The notes under the pieces are model-generated. The model worked only from the letters and a program-made list of their open reading frames with translations. It had not been told where the DNA came from and did no database searches. The position numbers and the translations under genes are program-made. Below are positions 1 through 5,677 of a DNA stretch of 8,700 nucleotides, piece after piece. Source of the stretch: Candidatus Avipropionibacterium avicola (lineage in GTDB: Bacteria; Actinomycetota; Actinomycetes; Propionibacteriales; Propionibacteriaceae); NCBI GenBank assembly GCA_018715445.1, contig DVLP01000243.1, positions 1 to 8,700 of the forward strand. The letters are read 5' to 3'. Numbering within the stretch: position 1 is the stretch's first letter; each line of letters begins with the position of its first letter.

Positions 1-1
1 C

Positions 2-232
2 AGTGGTGGACCCAACGCCGTACCAGTGAGGCGAGGGTCGATGCTGAGCACTGAGCACCTGCCGCTGGAGAATGCCCGGGCCCGGCTCCGCTTGACGGCA
101 CGGACCGTGACCGACAACGCCGCCTCCCGGCACACGCTGCTGCGGGCCGGCTTCGGCGAGACCGGTCGCGAACGCACCGTCGCCCCCTCGGGGGCCGAGT
201 TCATCGGGGTGTTCCACCAGCGCGAGCTGTAG
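2..232 (+). CDS. GNAT-family N-acetyltransferase, C-terminal part (cut by left edge)
   Basis: The frame is open from the left edge to the TAG at 230-232, so only about the last 76 residues are present. The diagnostic stretch is TVTDNAASRHTLLRAGFGE, the usual RimJ/RimL-like GNAT pattern (DNxAS, then a helix, then xxGF) in which the conserved Asn and the AGF lie near the acetyl-CoA-binding strand-helix. It is followed by a typical C-terminal strand. This family transfers acetyl groups from acetyl-CoA to protein N-termini, amino sugars or small amines; the substrate cannot be told from this fragment. The residues before DNAAS match the family less well, so a diverged copy is possible, but no frameshift or stop is visible. 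The gene converges on the tRNA at 280-353, and I see no convincing terminator in the 47 bp between them. Confidence 0.75.
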   Translation, partial: SGGPNAVPVRRGSMLSTEHLPLENARARLRLTARTVTDNAASRHTLLRAGFGETGRERTVAPSGAEFIGVFHQREL

Positions 233-279
233 GCCGCGCAAGCCAGATCCACACGGGCGCCGGGAGCACAGTGGGTCGG

Positions 280-353
280 TACCCCCGGTGGGACTCGAAC
301 CCACACCGCAGCGGTTTTAAGCCGCCTGCCTCTACCGATTGGGCCACGGGGGC
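280..353 (-). tRNA. tRNA with UAA anticodon and short (class I) variable loop
   Basis: Read on the minus strand, the 74 nt fold as a full cloverleaf. The acceptor stem GCCCCCG (347-353) pairs with CGGGGGT (281-287), with one G-U at the end, and the discriminator is A (280). The D arm has GCC/GGC around AATCGGTAG. The anticodon stem GGCGG/CCGCT (322-326/310-314) encloses the loop CTTAAAA (315-321). The variable loop is 5 nt (GCGGT). The T arm is GTGGG-TTCGAGT-CCCAC. U33 is in place, so the anticodon is UAA (317-319), which reads UUA (Leu). CCA is not encoded in full. Standard bacterial tRNA-Leu is class II with a long variable arm, which this lacks, so the amino acid identity is uncertain. It lies 13 bp after the def stop on the same strand, so it is probably cotranscribed with def. 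Confidence 0.9.
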
Positions 354-366
354 CGGTGGCCGCAGC

Positions 367-972
367 CTACTGCGGTGTCGCCTCGCCGCGAGGACGGCCG
401 GTGGGCAGTTCCCCCGCCTCCAGGTAGACCTTGCGCTCATGGATGGCATGGGCGCCGGCGACCCGGTCCAGGAAGAGCTTGCCGGCGCAGTGGTCCATCT
501 CGTGCTGCAGCGCCTTGGCCTCGAAGGCATCGGTGGCGATCTCGACCCACTCACCGCTCCCGGGCAGCTGGCCCCGTACGGTCACCCGGCTCGCCCGCTT
601 CACATCGCCGGTGAAGTCGGGGACCGACATGCAGCCCTCACGGCCCTTCTCGTTGCGCGAGGCCGTCACGACCTCGGCATTCACCAGCACCATCAGCCCA
701 TGCAGGGTGCGGGCCTTGGGGTGGCCGGTGACGTCGACACAGAAGGCCCGGGCCACGACACCGACCTGTTGGGCGGCCAACCCGACGCATCCCGGCGAGA
801 CGCGCATCGTGGCCACCAGGTCCGCGCAGAGCTGGACGGTCGCCGGATCGGCGGGATCGGTCAGCTCAGCCGGTGTCGCGAGGACGGCATCGGGAGCGGT
901 CACGACCTCACGGACGACACCCTCGGGCAACTCGACCGACCAGGGGTGGGTCATCGCCTCAGAGCTCGTCAT
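367..972 (-). CDS. def: Peptide deformylase
   Basis: Fe2+/Zn2+ metalloenzyme that removes the formyl group from the initiator methionine of nascent proteins in the cytosol. All three signature motifs are intact in the 201-residue product: motif 1 GCVGLAAQQ (about residues 61-69), motif 2 EGCMS (112-116, Cys metal ligand) and motif 3 HEMDH (157-161, two His ligands and the catalytic Glu). Length is normal for the family. The chosen ATG at 972 overlaps the end of the upstream ACT gene (stop at 959-961), with a GGAG about 10 nt upstream. A second ATG at 954 gives MTHPW and is also possible, but its GAGG lies only 2 nt away. The overlap implies translational coupling with the ACT gene. The short C-terminal tail after the catalytic helix ends 13 bp before the tRNA. 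Confidence 0.95.
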   Translation of the reverse strand: MTSSEAMTHPWSVELPEGVVREVVTAPDAVLATPAELTDPADPATVQLCADLVATMRVSPGCVGLAAQQVGVVARAFCVDVTGHPKARTLHGLMVLVNAEVVTASRNEKGREGCMSVPDFTGDVKRASRVTVRGQLPGSGEWVEIATDAFEAKALQHEMDHCAGKLFLDRVAGAHAIHERKVYLEAGELPTGRPRGEATPQ

Positions 973-1483
973 CGCTGAGCGGCTCCATCGACACCTGGAC
1001 ACCCAGATCGGCCCCGGTGCGCCTGAGCTCGGCCTGCAACGCCTCGGCGGACCCGACCAGGTCGACCTCGGCGCTGAGCACGTACAGCTCGCGAAGGTGA
1101 CGGGTGGTCAGATCGGTGATGTTGCCTCCGGCCGCAGCAATCACGGCGGCGATCCGCGCGACGATGCCGAGACGGTCGGCCCCGTACACGCTGACCAACC
1201 ACGACTCGGCCCCCTGCTCGGCCTCATGGGTCCCGGGCTGCACGGTCCGTACGGTGACCTCGAGGCTGTCGTCGGCGAGGCCGGACAGGACCTGCTCGAC
1301 CCGGTCGGCCTCGGCGTCACCCAGGCAGATCAACGTCATGGCGAAGTGGCCGCGCAGCCGGGTCATCGAGGAGTCCTCGAGGTTCATCCCGAGCTCGGAC
1401 AACAGCTCAGCGGTCCGGGCGATGATCCCCGGGCGGTCCTTGCCGACGACGGTCACAGCGATTTCAGCCACGCCCGCGATCAT
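959..1483 (-). CDS. Tandem ACT-domain protein (GcvR-like)
   Basis: The 174-residue protein consists of two ACT domains and little else. Domain 1 is at about residues 6-82, with the ligand-loop motif GKDRPGI followed by a helix. Domain 2 is at about 92-170, with the matching GADRLGIVARIAAVI and GGNITDL. ACT domains bind amino acids and regulate enzymes or transcription. The double-ACT layout without a catalytic domain resembles GcvR, the glycine cleavage regulator, and related amino-acid sensors. No gcv gene or other target is in the window, so the ligand and partner are unknown. It is the first gene of a unit with def and the tRNA. No Shine-Dalgarno precedes the ATG; a -10-like CATCAT lies at exactly -12 to -7 from it, suggesting a leaderless mRNA. 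A GTG four codons in is an alternative start. Confidence 0.85.
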   Translation of the reverse strand: MIAGVAEIAVTVVGKDRPGIIARTAELLSELGMNLEDSSMTRLRGHFAMTLICLGDAEADRVEQVLSGLADDSLEVTVRTVQPGTHEAEQGAESWLVSVYGADRLGIVARIAAVIAAAGGNITDLTTRHLRELYVLSAEVDLVGSAEALQAELRRTGADLGVQVSMEPLSDDEL

Positions 1484-1488
1484 AGTGC

Positions 1489-1495
1489 GATGATG
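1489..1495. promoter_or_regulatory. Putative symmetric divergent promoter for two leaderless mRNAs
   Basis: Only 17 bp separate the divergent ATG codons at 1483 (minus) and 1501 (plus). On the plus strand GATGAT occupies 1489-1494, which is -12 to -7 from the plus ATG. On the minus strand CATCAT occupies 1495-1490, which is -12 to -7 from the minus ATG. Both carry the key -11A and -7T of actinobacterial -10 elements (TANNNT), but not the first T. No Shine-Dalgarno fits in 17 bp on either side. Divergent starts 18 bp apart with overlapping -10 elements match the geometry described for bidirectional bacterial promoters. This is inference from spacing and sequence. Confidence 0.45.
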
Positions 1496-1500
1496 TCGCC

Positions 1501-1986
1501 ATGGCCGAACGTGAAGTCCTGACCTGGCCCGACTTCGGGACCGCGATTCGTGAAGTGGCCCAGCAGGTCGTCGACGACGACTACCACCCGGACGTGATCC
1601 TGTCGATCGCCCGCGGCGGCATGGCCTTCGGGATGGGTCTGGGCTATGCCCTGTCGGTCAAGAACCTGAGCGTGGTGAACGTCGTGTTCTACACCGGTGT
1701 CGACCAGCGCCTCGCGATGCCGGTGATGTTGCCACCGACGCCGGATGCGGTCGACCTGAGCGGGCTCAAGGTGTTGGTGGCCGATGACGTTGCCGACACC
1801 GGCCGTACGCTCGAACTGGTCCGCGACTTCTGCTCCGGCCACGTCGCCGAGGTCCGGGTGGCCGTGGTCTACGAGAAGCCGGCCTCGGTGGTGCACGGTG
1901 ACTACGTGTGGCGCCACACCGGCCGGTGGATCGACTTCCCGTGGTCCAGCCTGCCGCCGGTCCGCGGTGGCGGCGACGGACACTGA
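1501..1986 (+). CDS. Purine-type phosphoribosyltransferase (xanthine/guanine/hypoxanthine PRTase-like)
   Basis: Type I phosphoribosyltransferase of 161 residues. The PRPP-binding signature is VLVADDVADTGRT at residues 91-103 (two acidic residues, then the TG(R)T phosphate loop). The N-terminal PPi loop is SIARGGMAFG (about 35-44). The C-terminal WIDFPW (143-148) resembles the W-I-x-F-P-W tail of Gpt-type xanthine/guanine PRTases. Such enzymes join a purine base to PRPP to give the nucleotide. Together with guaA 23 bp downstream this fits guanine or xanthine salvage, though specificity is not proven. ATG 1501 is the first ATG after an in-frame TAG at 1483-1485. It has no Shine-Dalgarno, so a leaderless transcript is likely. 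Confidence 0.85.
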   Translation: MAEREVLTWPDFGTAIREVAQQVVDDDYHPDVILSIARGGMAFGMGLGYALSVKNLSVVNVVFYTGVDQRLAMPVMLPPTPDAVDLSGLKVLVADDVADTGRTLELVRDFCSGHVAEVRVAVVYEKPASVVHGDYVWRHTGRWIDFPWSSLPPVRGGGDGH

Positions 1987-1997
1987 GGCAACACCGA

Positions 1998-2003
1998 TAG
2001 AGT
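1998..2003 (+). promoter_or_regulatory. Putative -10 element (TAGAGT) for leaderless guaA
   Basis: TAGAGT fits TANNNT and sits exactly -12 to -7 from the GTG start at 2010. That would place transcription initiation on the first base of the start codon. The 23-bp gap between the phosphoribosyltransferase stop and guaA has no Shine-Dalgarno. I see no clear -35 box, which is common in actinobacteria. guaA may therefore be read both from here and from the upstream gene. Confidence 0.5.
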
Positions 2004-2009
2004 TGACGC

Positions 2010-3578
2010 GTGAGCGACTCGACCCTGCCTGCCACTGACCGTGACCTCGTCGTCGTCATCGACTTCGGCGCCCAGTACGCCCAGCTGATCGCCCGTCGCG
2101 TCCGGGAGGCCGGGGCCTACTCGGAGATCATGCCGCACACCGCGGCCGCTGCCGCCGTCCTGGAGCGTCATCCGGCGGCCATCATCCTGTCCGGTGGACC
2201 CCAGTCGGTCTATGCACCCGGCGCTCCCCAGGTCGACCCGGCACTGTTCGAGGGTGACGTACCGGTGCTCGGCATCTGTTACGGCTTCCAGGCGATGGCC
2301 AGCGCCCTGGGCGGCGAGGTCGTCCAGACCGGACGCTCAGAGTTCGGCCGTACCCGCGCCACCGTCAGCGAGCACGGCCAGCTGCTGGCCGGGTGCAGCG
2401 ATGAGCTCAATGTGTGGATGAGCCACGGCGACGCCGTCACCCGCGCCCCCCAGGGCTTCACCACCCTCGCCACCAGCCCGGGCGCGGACGTGGCCGCCTT
2501 CGAGGACGCCACCCGCCGCCTGGTCGGCGTGCAGTGGCACCCCGAGGTGAACCACAGCGAGCAGGGGCGCGAGATCATCGCCAACTTCCTGCGGCTCGCC
2601 GGTGTCCGCACCGACTGGAACGCCGCCAGCATCGTGGCCGAGCAGGTCGACCTGATCCGCCAGCAGGTCGGTGACGGTCAGGTGATCTGCGCACTGTCGG
2701 GCGGTGTCGACTCCGCCGTGGCCGGTGCCCTGGTGCAGAAGGCGATCGGCGACCAGCTCACCTGTGTCTTCGTCGACCACGGCCTGCTCCGCAAGGGCGA
2801 GGCCGAGCAGGTCAAGACCGACTTCGTGGCCGCCACCGGGGTCGACCTGGTCGTCGTCGACGCCTCGGAGCAGTTCCTCTCGGCACTGGCCGGGGTGAGC
2901 GATCCGGAGACCAAGCGCAAGATCATCGGCCGGGAGTTCATCCGGACCTTCGAAGCAGCGGCGGCCGAGCTGCACGCCGACCGCAAGGTCGAGTGGCTGG
3001 TGCAGGGCACCCTCTATCCCGACGTGGTCGAGTCCGGCGGCGGCGAGGGCGCGGCCAACATCAAGAGCCACCACAATGTCGGCGGCCTGCCCGACGACCT
3101 GGAGTTCCAGCTGATCGAACCACTGCGCGCCCTGTTCAAGGACGAGGTGCGTGCGGTGGGCTCCGAGCTCGGGCTGCCCGACGGGATCGTGTGGCGCCAG
3201 CCGTTCCCGGGCCCCGGCCTGGGCATCCGGATCATCGGCGACATCACCGCCGAACGACTGGCCATCCTGCGCGAGGCCGATGCGATTGCTCGCCAGGAGC
3301 TCACCGCTGCCGGACTCGACCGTGAGATCTGGCAGTTCCCGGTGGTGCTGCTGGCCGACGTCCGCTCGGTCGGGGTCCAGGGCGACGGGCGGACCTACGG
3401 CCACCCGATCGTGCTGCGTCCGGTCACCAGCGAGGATGCGATGACTGCGGACTGGGGACGGTTGCCGTACGAGGTCCTGGAGAAGATCTCGACCCGCATC
3501 ACCAACGAGGTGCGCGAGGTCAACCGGGTCGTCCTCGACATCACAAGCAAGCCGCCGGCCACCATCGAGTGGGAGTGA
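2010..3578 (+). CDS. guaA: GMP synthase (glutamine-hydrolysing)
   Basis: Converts XMP, ATP and glutamine to GMP, the last step of guanine nucleotide synthesis, in the cytosol. The 522-residue product is full length. The N-terminal class I glutamine amidotransferase domain (about 13-198) has the nucleophile in [10 protein letters not shown] (Cys90) and the His/Glu pair in [11 protein letters not shown] (His177, Glu179). The ATP-pyrophosphatase domain has the P-loop SGGVDSAV starting at Ser230. The C-terminal dimerisation domain contains FPGPGLGIR and ends in KPPATIEWE, the usual GuaA terminus. The GTG start gives [20 protein letters not shown], with the first beta strand in place. There is no ribosome site but a -10 element at the right distance. 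A hairpin overlaps the stop codon. Confidence 0.98.
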   Translation: MSDSTLPATDRDLVVVIDFGAQYAQLIARRVREAGAYSEIMPHTAAAAAVLERHPAAIILSGGPQSVYAPGAPQVDPALFEGDVPVLGICYGFQAMASALGGEVVQTGRSEFGRTRATVSEHGQLLAGCSDELNVWMSHGDAVTRAPQGFTTLATSPGADVAAFEDATRRLVGVQWHPEVNHSEQGREIIANFLRLAGVRTDWNAASIVAEQVDLIRQQVGDGQVICALSGGVDSAVAGALVQKAIGDQLTCVFVDHGLLRKGEAEQVKTDFVAATGVDLVVVDASEQFLSALAGVSDPETKRKIIGREFIRTFEAAAAELHADRKVEWLVQGTLYPDVVESGGGEGAANIKSHHNVGGLPDDLEFQLIEPLRALFKDEVRAVGSELGLPDGIVWRQPFPGPGLGIRIIGDITAERLAILREADAIARQELTAAGLDREIWQFPVVLLADVRSVGVQGDGRTYGHPIVLRPVTSEDAMTADWGRLPYEVLEKISTRITNEVREVNRVVLDITSKPPATIEWE

Positions 3579-3587
3579 CCCACTCGA
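3565..3587. terminator. Hairpin enclosing the guaA stop codon, probable (bidirectional) terminator
   Basis: TCGAGTGGG (3565-3573) and CCCACTCGA (3579-3587) form a perfect 9-bp stem. The 5-nt loop AGTGA contains the TGA stop of guaA (3576-3578). There is no T tract on either side, as is often so for actinobacterial hairpin terminators. It lies between convergent guaA and the small PspC gene, so it could end transcription from both sides. Confidence 0.6.
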
Positions 3588-3611
3588 CGGGACCGGCGAC
3601 AGAGGTGGCCG

Positions 3612-3623
3612 TGACCGCGGTCA
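3612..3623. repeat. 12-bp perfect palindrome at the end of the small PspC gene
   Basis: TGACCGCGGTCA is self-complementary over 12 bp. It spans the TGA stop of the minus-strand PspC gene (3621-3623) and continues into the guaA/pspC convergent gap. With no loop bases it is a weak hairpin. It may add to termination, be a protein-binding site, or be chance in GC-rich DNA. Confidence 0.4.
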
Positions 3624-3821
3624 GCGCAGCCGGGTGGCGCGCTCCGGCAGGACGAACATCGCGATCAGGTACGCGATGATCGGGACACCGGTGAACAGGC
3701 TCACCACCACGGTGATGATCCTGACCACGCCCGGGTCGAGGTTGAGGTAGCTGGCCAGACCGGCGCACACGCCGGCGATGACCCGGTCGTCAGTGGAACG
3801 GACGAGTTCCTTGCCTGCCAT
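3621..3821 (-). CDS. Small stand-alone PspC-domain membrane protein
   Basis: A 66-residue protein that is essentially one PspC domain. It has the basic N-terminal segment with RVIAGVCAGLASYLNLDPGVVRI (split as RVIAGVCAG and LASYLNLDPG), then a hydrophobic stretch, TVVVSLFTGVPIIAYLIAMF, ending in VLPE. PspC is an inner-membrane component of the phage-shock/envelope stress response. The single-domain form is widespread in Gram-positives and its exact role is poorly defined. The start at 3821 is set by a strong AAAGGAG 8 nt upstream; an in-frame ATG at 3875 would add 18 non-PspC residues and is not supported. It follows the coupled membrane protein gene by 84 bp, enough for its own promoter, and is convergent with guaA. 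Its PspC domain resembles those of the toastrack protein and the kinase nearby. Confidence 0.9.
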   Translation of the reverse strand: MAGKELVRSTDDRVIAGVCAGLASYLNLDPGVVRIITVVVSLFTGVPIIAYLIAMFVLPERATRLR

Positions 3822-3829
3822 GATCGTTT

Positions 3830-3837
3830 CTCCTTTG
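3830..3837 (-). promoter_or_regulatory. Strong ribosome binding site of the small PspC gene
   Basis: On the minus strand this reads CAAAGGAG, a near-ideal anti-16S match placed properly before the ATG at 3821. It decides that start over the in-frame ATG at 3875. It contrasts with the housekeeping genes to the left, which have no such site. Confidence 0.8.
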
Positions 3838-3905
3838 TCGGCGGACGGTTCTGCTTCGGTACTGGTGCTTGTCACTGATGTTCGTGCGGACAGTGGACAG
3901 CGGCG

Positions 3906-4133
3906 TCAGTGCGGGGGCCTGGTCGGACGGGAACGACGCTGGGACCAGACGATCCCCACCACTCCACAGAACACCAAGGTGAGCGGGGCCGCAATCTTGG
4001 CGACCTGCCACCACAGCCCCCAGGCCAGCGTCCCGAGCGTCGCTGCGGCGATGATCACGAAGACCAGACCGGCGACCAGGGACAGCCCGCTGGGCGCGCT
4101 GACGCGCCGTTTGCGCAGTCCGGGCCCACTCAT
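3906..4133 (-). CDS. Small two-helix membrane protein coupled to the PspC-toastrack gene
   Basis: I do not recognise a family. The 75-residue product has a basic N-terminus (MSGPGLRKRRVSAP), two hydrophobic helices at about 17-42 and 46-64 joined by a short GLWWQ turn, and a basic tail (SQRRSRPTRPPH). A hairpin membrane protein with both ends cytosolic by the positive-inside rule is likely. Its ATG (4131-4133) overlaps the TGA of the upstream PspC-toastrack gene (4130-4132) in an ATGA arrangement, so translation is almost certainly coupled and the two proteins are probably made in a fixed ratio. That suggests a role as partner or accessory of the toastrack protein, by context only. Confidence 0.75.
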   Translation of the reverse strand: MSGPGLRKRRVSAPSGLSLVAGLVFVIIAAATLGTLAWGLWWQVAKIAAPLTLVFCGVVGIVWSQRRSRPTRPPH

Positions 4134-5494
4134 GGATACCTCACCACGACGCTGCCGAGGTCGACATGGGCTCGGATGGTCAGCACCGGACCACCGCGCA
4201 CCGACCTGACGTCATGCTGCTGGCTCAGATCAAGGCCGCTGCGGGCATCCTGGTCGAGCAGGGTGATCGAACCCAGGTCGGTGGTGGTGACGATGCGCAG
4301 GTTCGTGTCGGGAGGCACCACGATCTCGAGCTGACCCGAGTCCAGCGTGACCTCGTACGAGCCGTCACGGTCGACGTCCAGCTGACCGAGATCGATCCGC
4401 ACCTGCCCGACGTCATAGGCGTCCGACTCGGGTAGGTCGTCCATCCGGACGTACTGCGCACCGGCGGCTTCGACGGGGGCGCCGGTGCCGGCCACGCCCA
4501 TCCCGGGTGCGGTCATCGTCCCCAGCCCGATCAGGGTGAGGGCGGCGAGGCCACAGCCGACCGGCAACAGCCCACGGGCCCGTCCGGTCCAGGCCGACAC
4601 CACCAGCGCCAGTCCGACGACCAGCAGGGCGGTGGCGGCATAGCCCGCCATCGGGACCGCGGCCAGGCCTGCGCTCTCGAGCATCGCCAGCACCACGACG
4701 GTGGCGCCGGCAGCGATGAAGGCGAGGGTACGGACCCGTACGGCGGCGGGACGGGGCTCCTTGGCCGCACGGTCCTTCACCGTGTGGGTGGCCCTGGCCT
4801 TCGTACGGGCCGGAGCCGGGGGTGGTGTGGGACGAGGCGGGACCGGCGCCTGGTGAGCCGACGGATGGGGCATCTGGTGCCACGTCGGAGCCGGCCCGGT
4901 GGGCGGCGGGACGTACGGCGGGAACTCAGGGTCCTGTTCCTGTGGCAGCGGGCCCCACGGTGCACCCGTGACGCCGTGCCCCGGGTCCACGGGTCCCGAA
5001 GCGCCATGGGCACCGTGACGATCCCCGAGCCCCGGAGCACCCTCACGATCCCCGAGCCCCGTCGAGGGGGCACTGCTCCGGTTGGCCTGACCACCCTGGG
5101 CCTTGCGCTTCTGGCCGGGACGGTAGATGCAGAAGTACCACAGCGCGGCGACGCCGATCACCGGTCCGGTGCTGACCGGCATCACCGGGCTGAGGACGAT
5201 CAGGCTGATCAGGCAGAGCACCGACACGATCGCGATCCACACCGGGGTGGGCACCCTGCGTGCCGAAGGGATCGAGCGCATCAGCGGCGCTTCCTGCTGC
5301 CCGCGGACCGGCAACAGGGCCCATGCCGCGGCGTACAACACGGCACCGACTCCGGAGAACAGGCCGAGGACGACAGCTCCGACACGGACGAGCAGGGGGT
5401 CGATGCGCCAGCGGTCGGCGACACCTGCGCACACCCCGGCGAGTTTGCCGCGGTCTGTCACGCGGTCGAGATCCAGCCCCTGCATGCGCTCCAT
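4130..5494 (-). CDS. PspC-domain membrane protein with C-terminal toastrack-like beta domain
   Basis: A 454-residue multidomain envelope protein. Residues about 8-63 are a PspC domain (RGKLAGVCAGVADRWRIDP, then a membrane segment ending WALLPVRG). Helices follow at about 83-104 and 110-124. A long Gly/Pro-rich linker (about 130-245) holds a 9-residue repeat and Pro runs. Three more helices lie at about 253-330. The C-terminal part (about 358-454) is a repetitive beta-rich domain (VRIDLGQLDV, VTLDSGQLEIVVP, TTTDLGSITLL, AHVDLGSVVVRYP), the alternating pattern of the toastrack/LiaF-C/DUF4097-like fold. In LiaFSR-type systems such proteins restrain or inform the kinase in cell-envelope stress; that role here is inferred from the divergent PspC kinase. 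ATG 5494 has GAGG 4 nt upstream; an ATG at 5485 is an alternative. It overlaps the next gene by 4 bp. Confidence 0.85.
   Translation of the reverse strand: MERMQGLDLDRVTDRGKLAGVCAGVADRWRIDPLLVRVGAVVLGLFSGVGAVLYAAAWALLPVRGQQEAPLMRSIPSARRVPTPVWIAIVSVLCLISLIVLSPVMPVSTGPVIGVAALWYFCIYRPGQKRKAQGGQANRSSAPSTGLGDREGAPGLGDRHGAHGASGPVDPGHGVTGAPWGPLPQEQDPEFPPYVPPPTGPAPTWHQMPHPSAHQAPVPPRPTPPPAPARTKARATHTVKDRAAKEPRPAAVRVRTLAFIAAGATVVVLAMLESAGLAAVPMAGYAATALLVVGLALVVSAWTGRARGLLPVGCGLAALTLIGLGTMTAPGMGVAGTGAPVEAAGAQYVRMDDLPESDAYDVGQVRIDLGQLDVDRDGSYEVTLDSGQLEIVVPPDTNLRIVTTTDLGSITLLDQDARSGLDLSQQHDVRSVRGGPVLTIRAHVDLGSVVVRYP
5018..5060 (-). repeat. 27-bp-period direct repeat in the linker of the toastrack protein
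   Basis: ACGATCCCCGAGCCCC occurs at 5018-5033 and identically at 5045-5060, a period of 27 bp. In the protein this is two 9-residue units, GLGDREGAP and GLGDRHGAH, in the flexible linker. It looks like a recent in-frame duplication and probably varies in copy number between strains. Confidence 0.75.
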
Positions 5495-5677
5495 CTTTCC
5501 TCGCCGCGACCCAGCTTCCAATAAGGGTTCACCCCGAGATGCCCTCCTTCGCCGGCCGCGACGCCCCCGCAGGAGCAGATCACACCCCGTTTCGGGGCGA
5601 TCCGGCCCCCTCATTCTGCTCACCGGGCCGTGAACCCGCTTGGAGCATCGGCGCCGACCGGTCAGACTGGTGGGGCG
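5495..5677. promoter_or_regulatory. Divergent regulatory region between toastrack operon and kinase-regulator operon
   Basis: This is the only sizeable gap in the envelope locus and must hold the promoters of both operons. It contains the inverted repeat CCCCG-TTT-CGGGG at 5585-5597, flanked by GATC on each side (5578-5581 and 5598-5602 region), a candidate operator or hairpin. CATTCT at 5612-5617 is a weak -10 candidate for the kinase operon. On the minus strand CCTTATTGG near 5516-5524 is the most AT-rich spot and could lie in the promoter of the toastrack operon. I cannot define -35 boxes. Confidence 0.4.

Noticed and set aside
280..353. tRNA-Lys or tRNA-Phe identity from a shifted anticodon loop
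   Set aside because: The 5-bp anticodon stem and 7-nt loop fix U33, leaving UAA as the only consistent anticodon.
973..1002. ATG at 1002 as def start
   Set aside because: It would extend def further into the ACT gene with an Arg/Ser-rich segment unlike the family; 972 gives a short overlap.
431..1522. Long plus-strand open frame of 363 codons opposite def and the ACT gene
   Set aside because: It is the mirror of two well-supported minus-strand genes; composition is Arg/Ser/Pro-rich noise with no motif. The same holds for 271-978.
2337..3404. Minus-strand open frame of 355 codons opposite guaA
   Set aside because: guaA has all catalytic motifs; the antisense frame shows only the periodicity of high-GC coding DNA.
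3822..3875. ATG at 3875 as start of the small PspC protein
   Set aside because: The 18 extra residues are not PspC-like and the AAAGGAG site points to 3821.
5630..5677. GTG at 5630 as kinase start
   Set aside because: It adds 16 low-complexity residues without a ribosome site or a -10 at leaderless distance; ATG 5678 follows GGTGGGG. It is not fully excluded.
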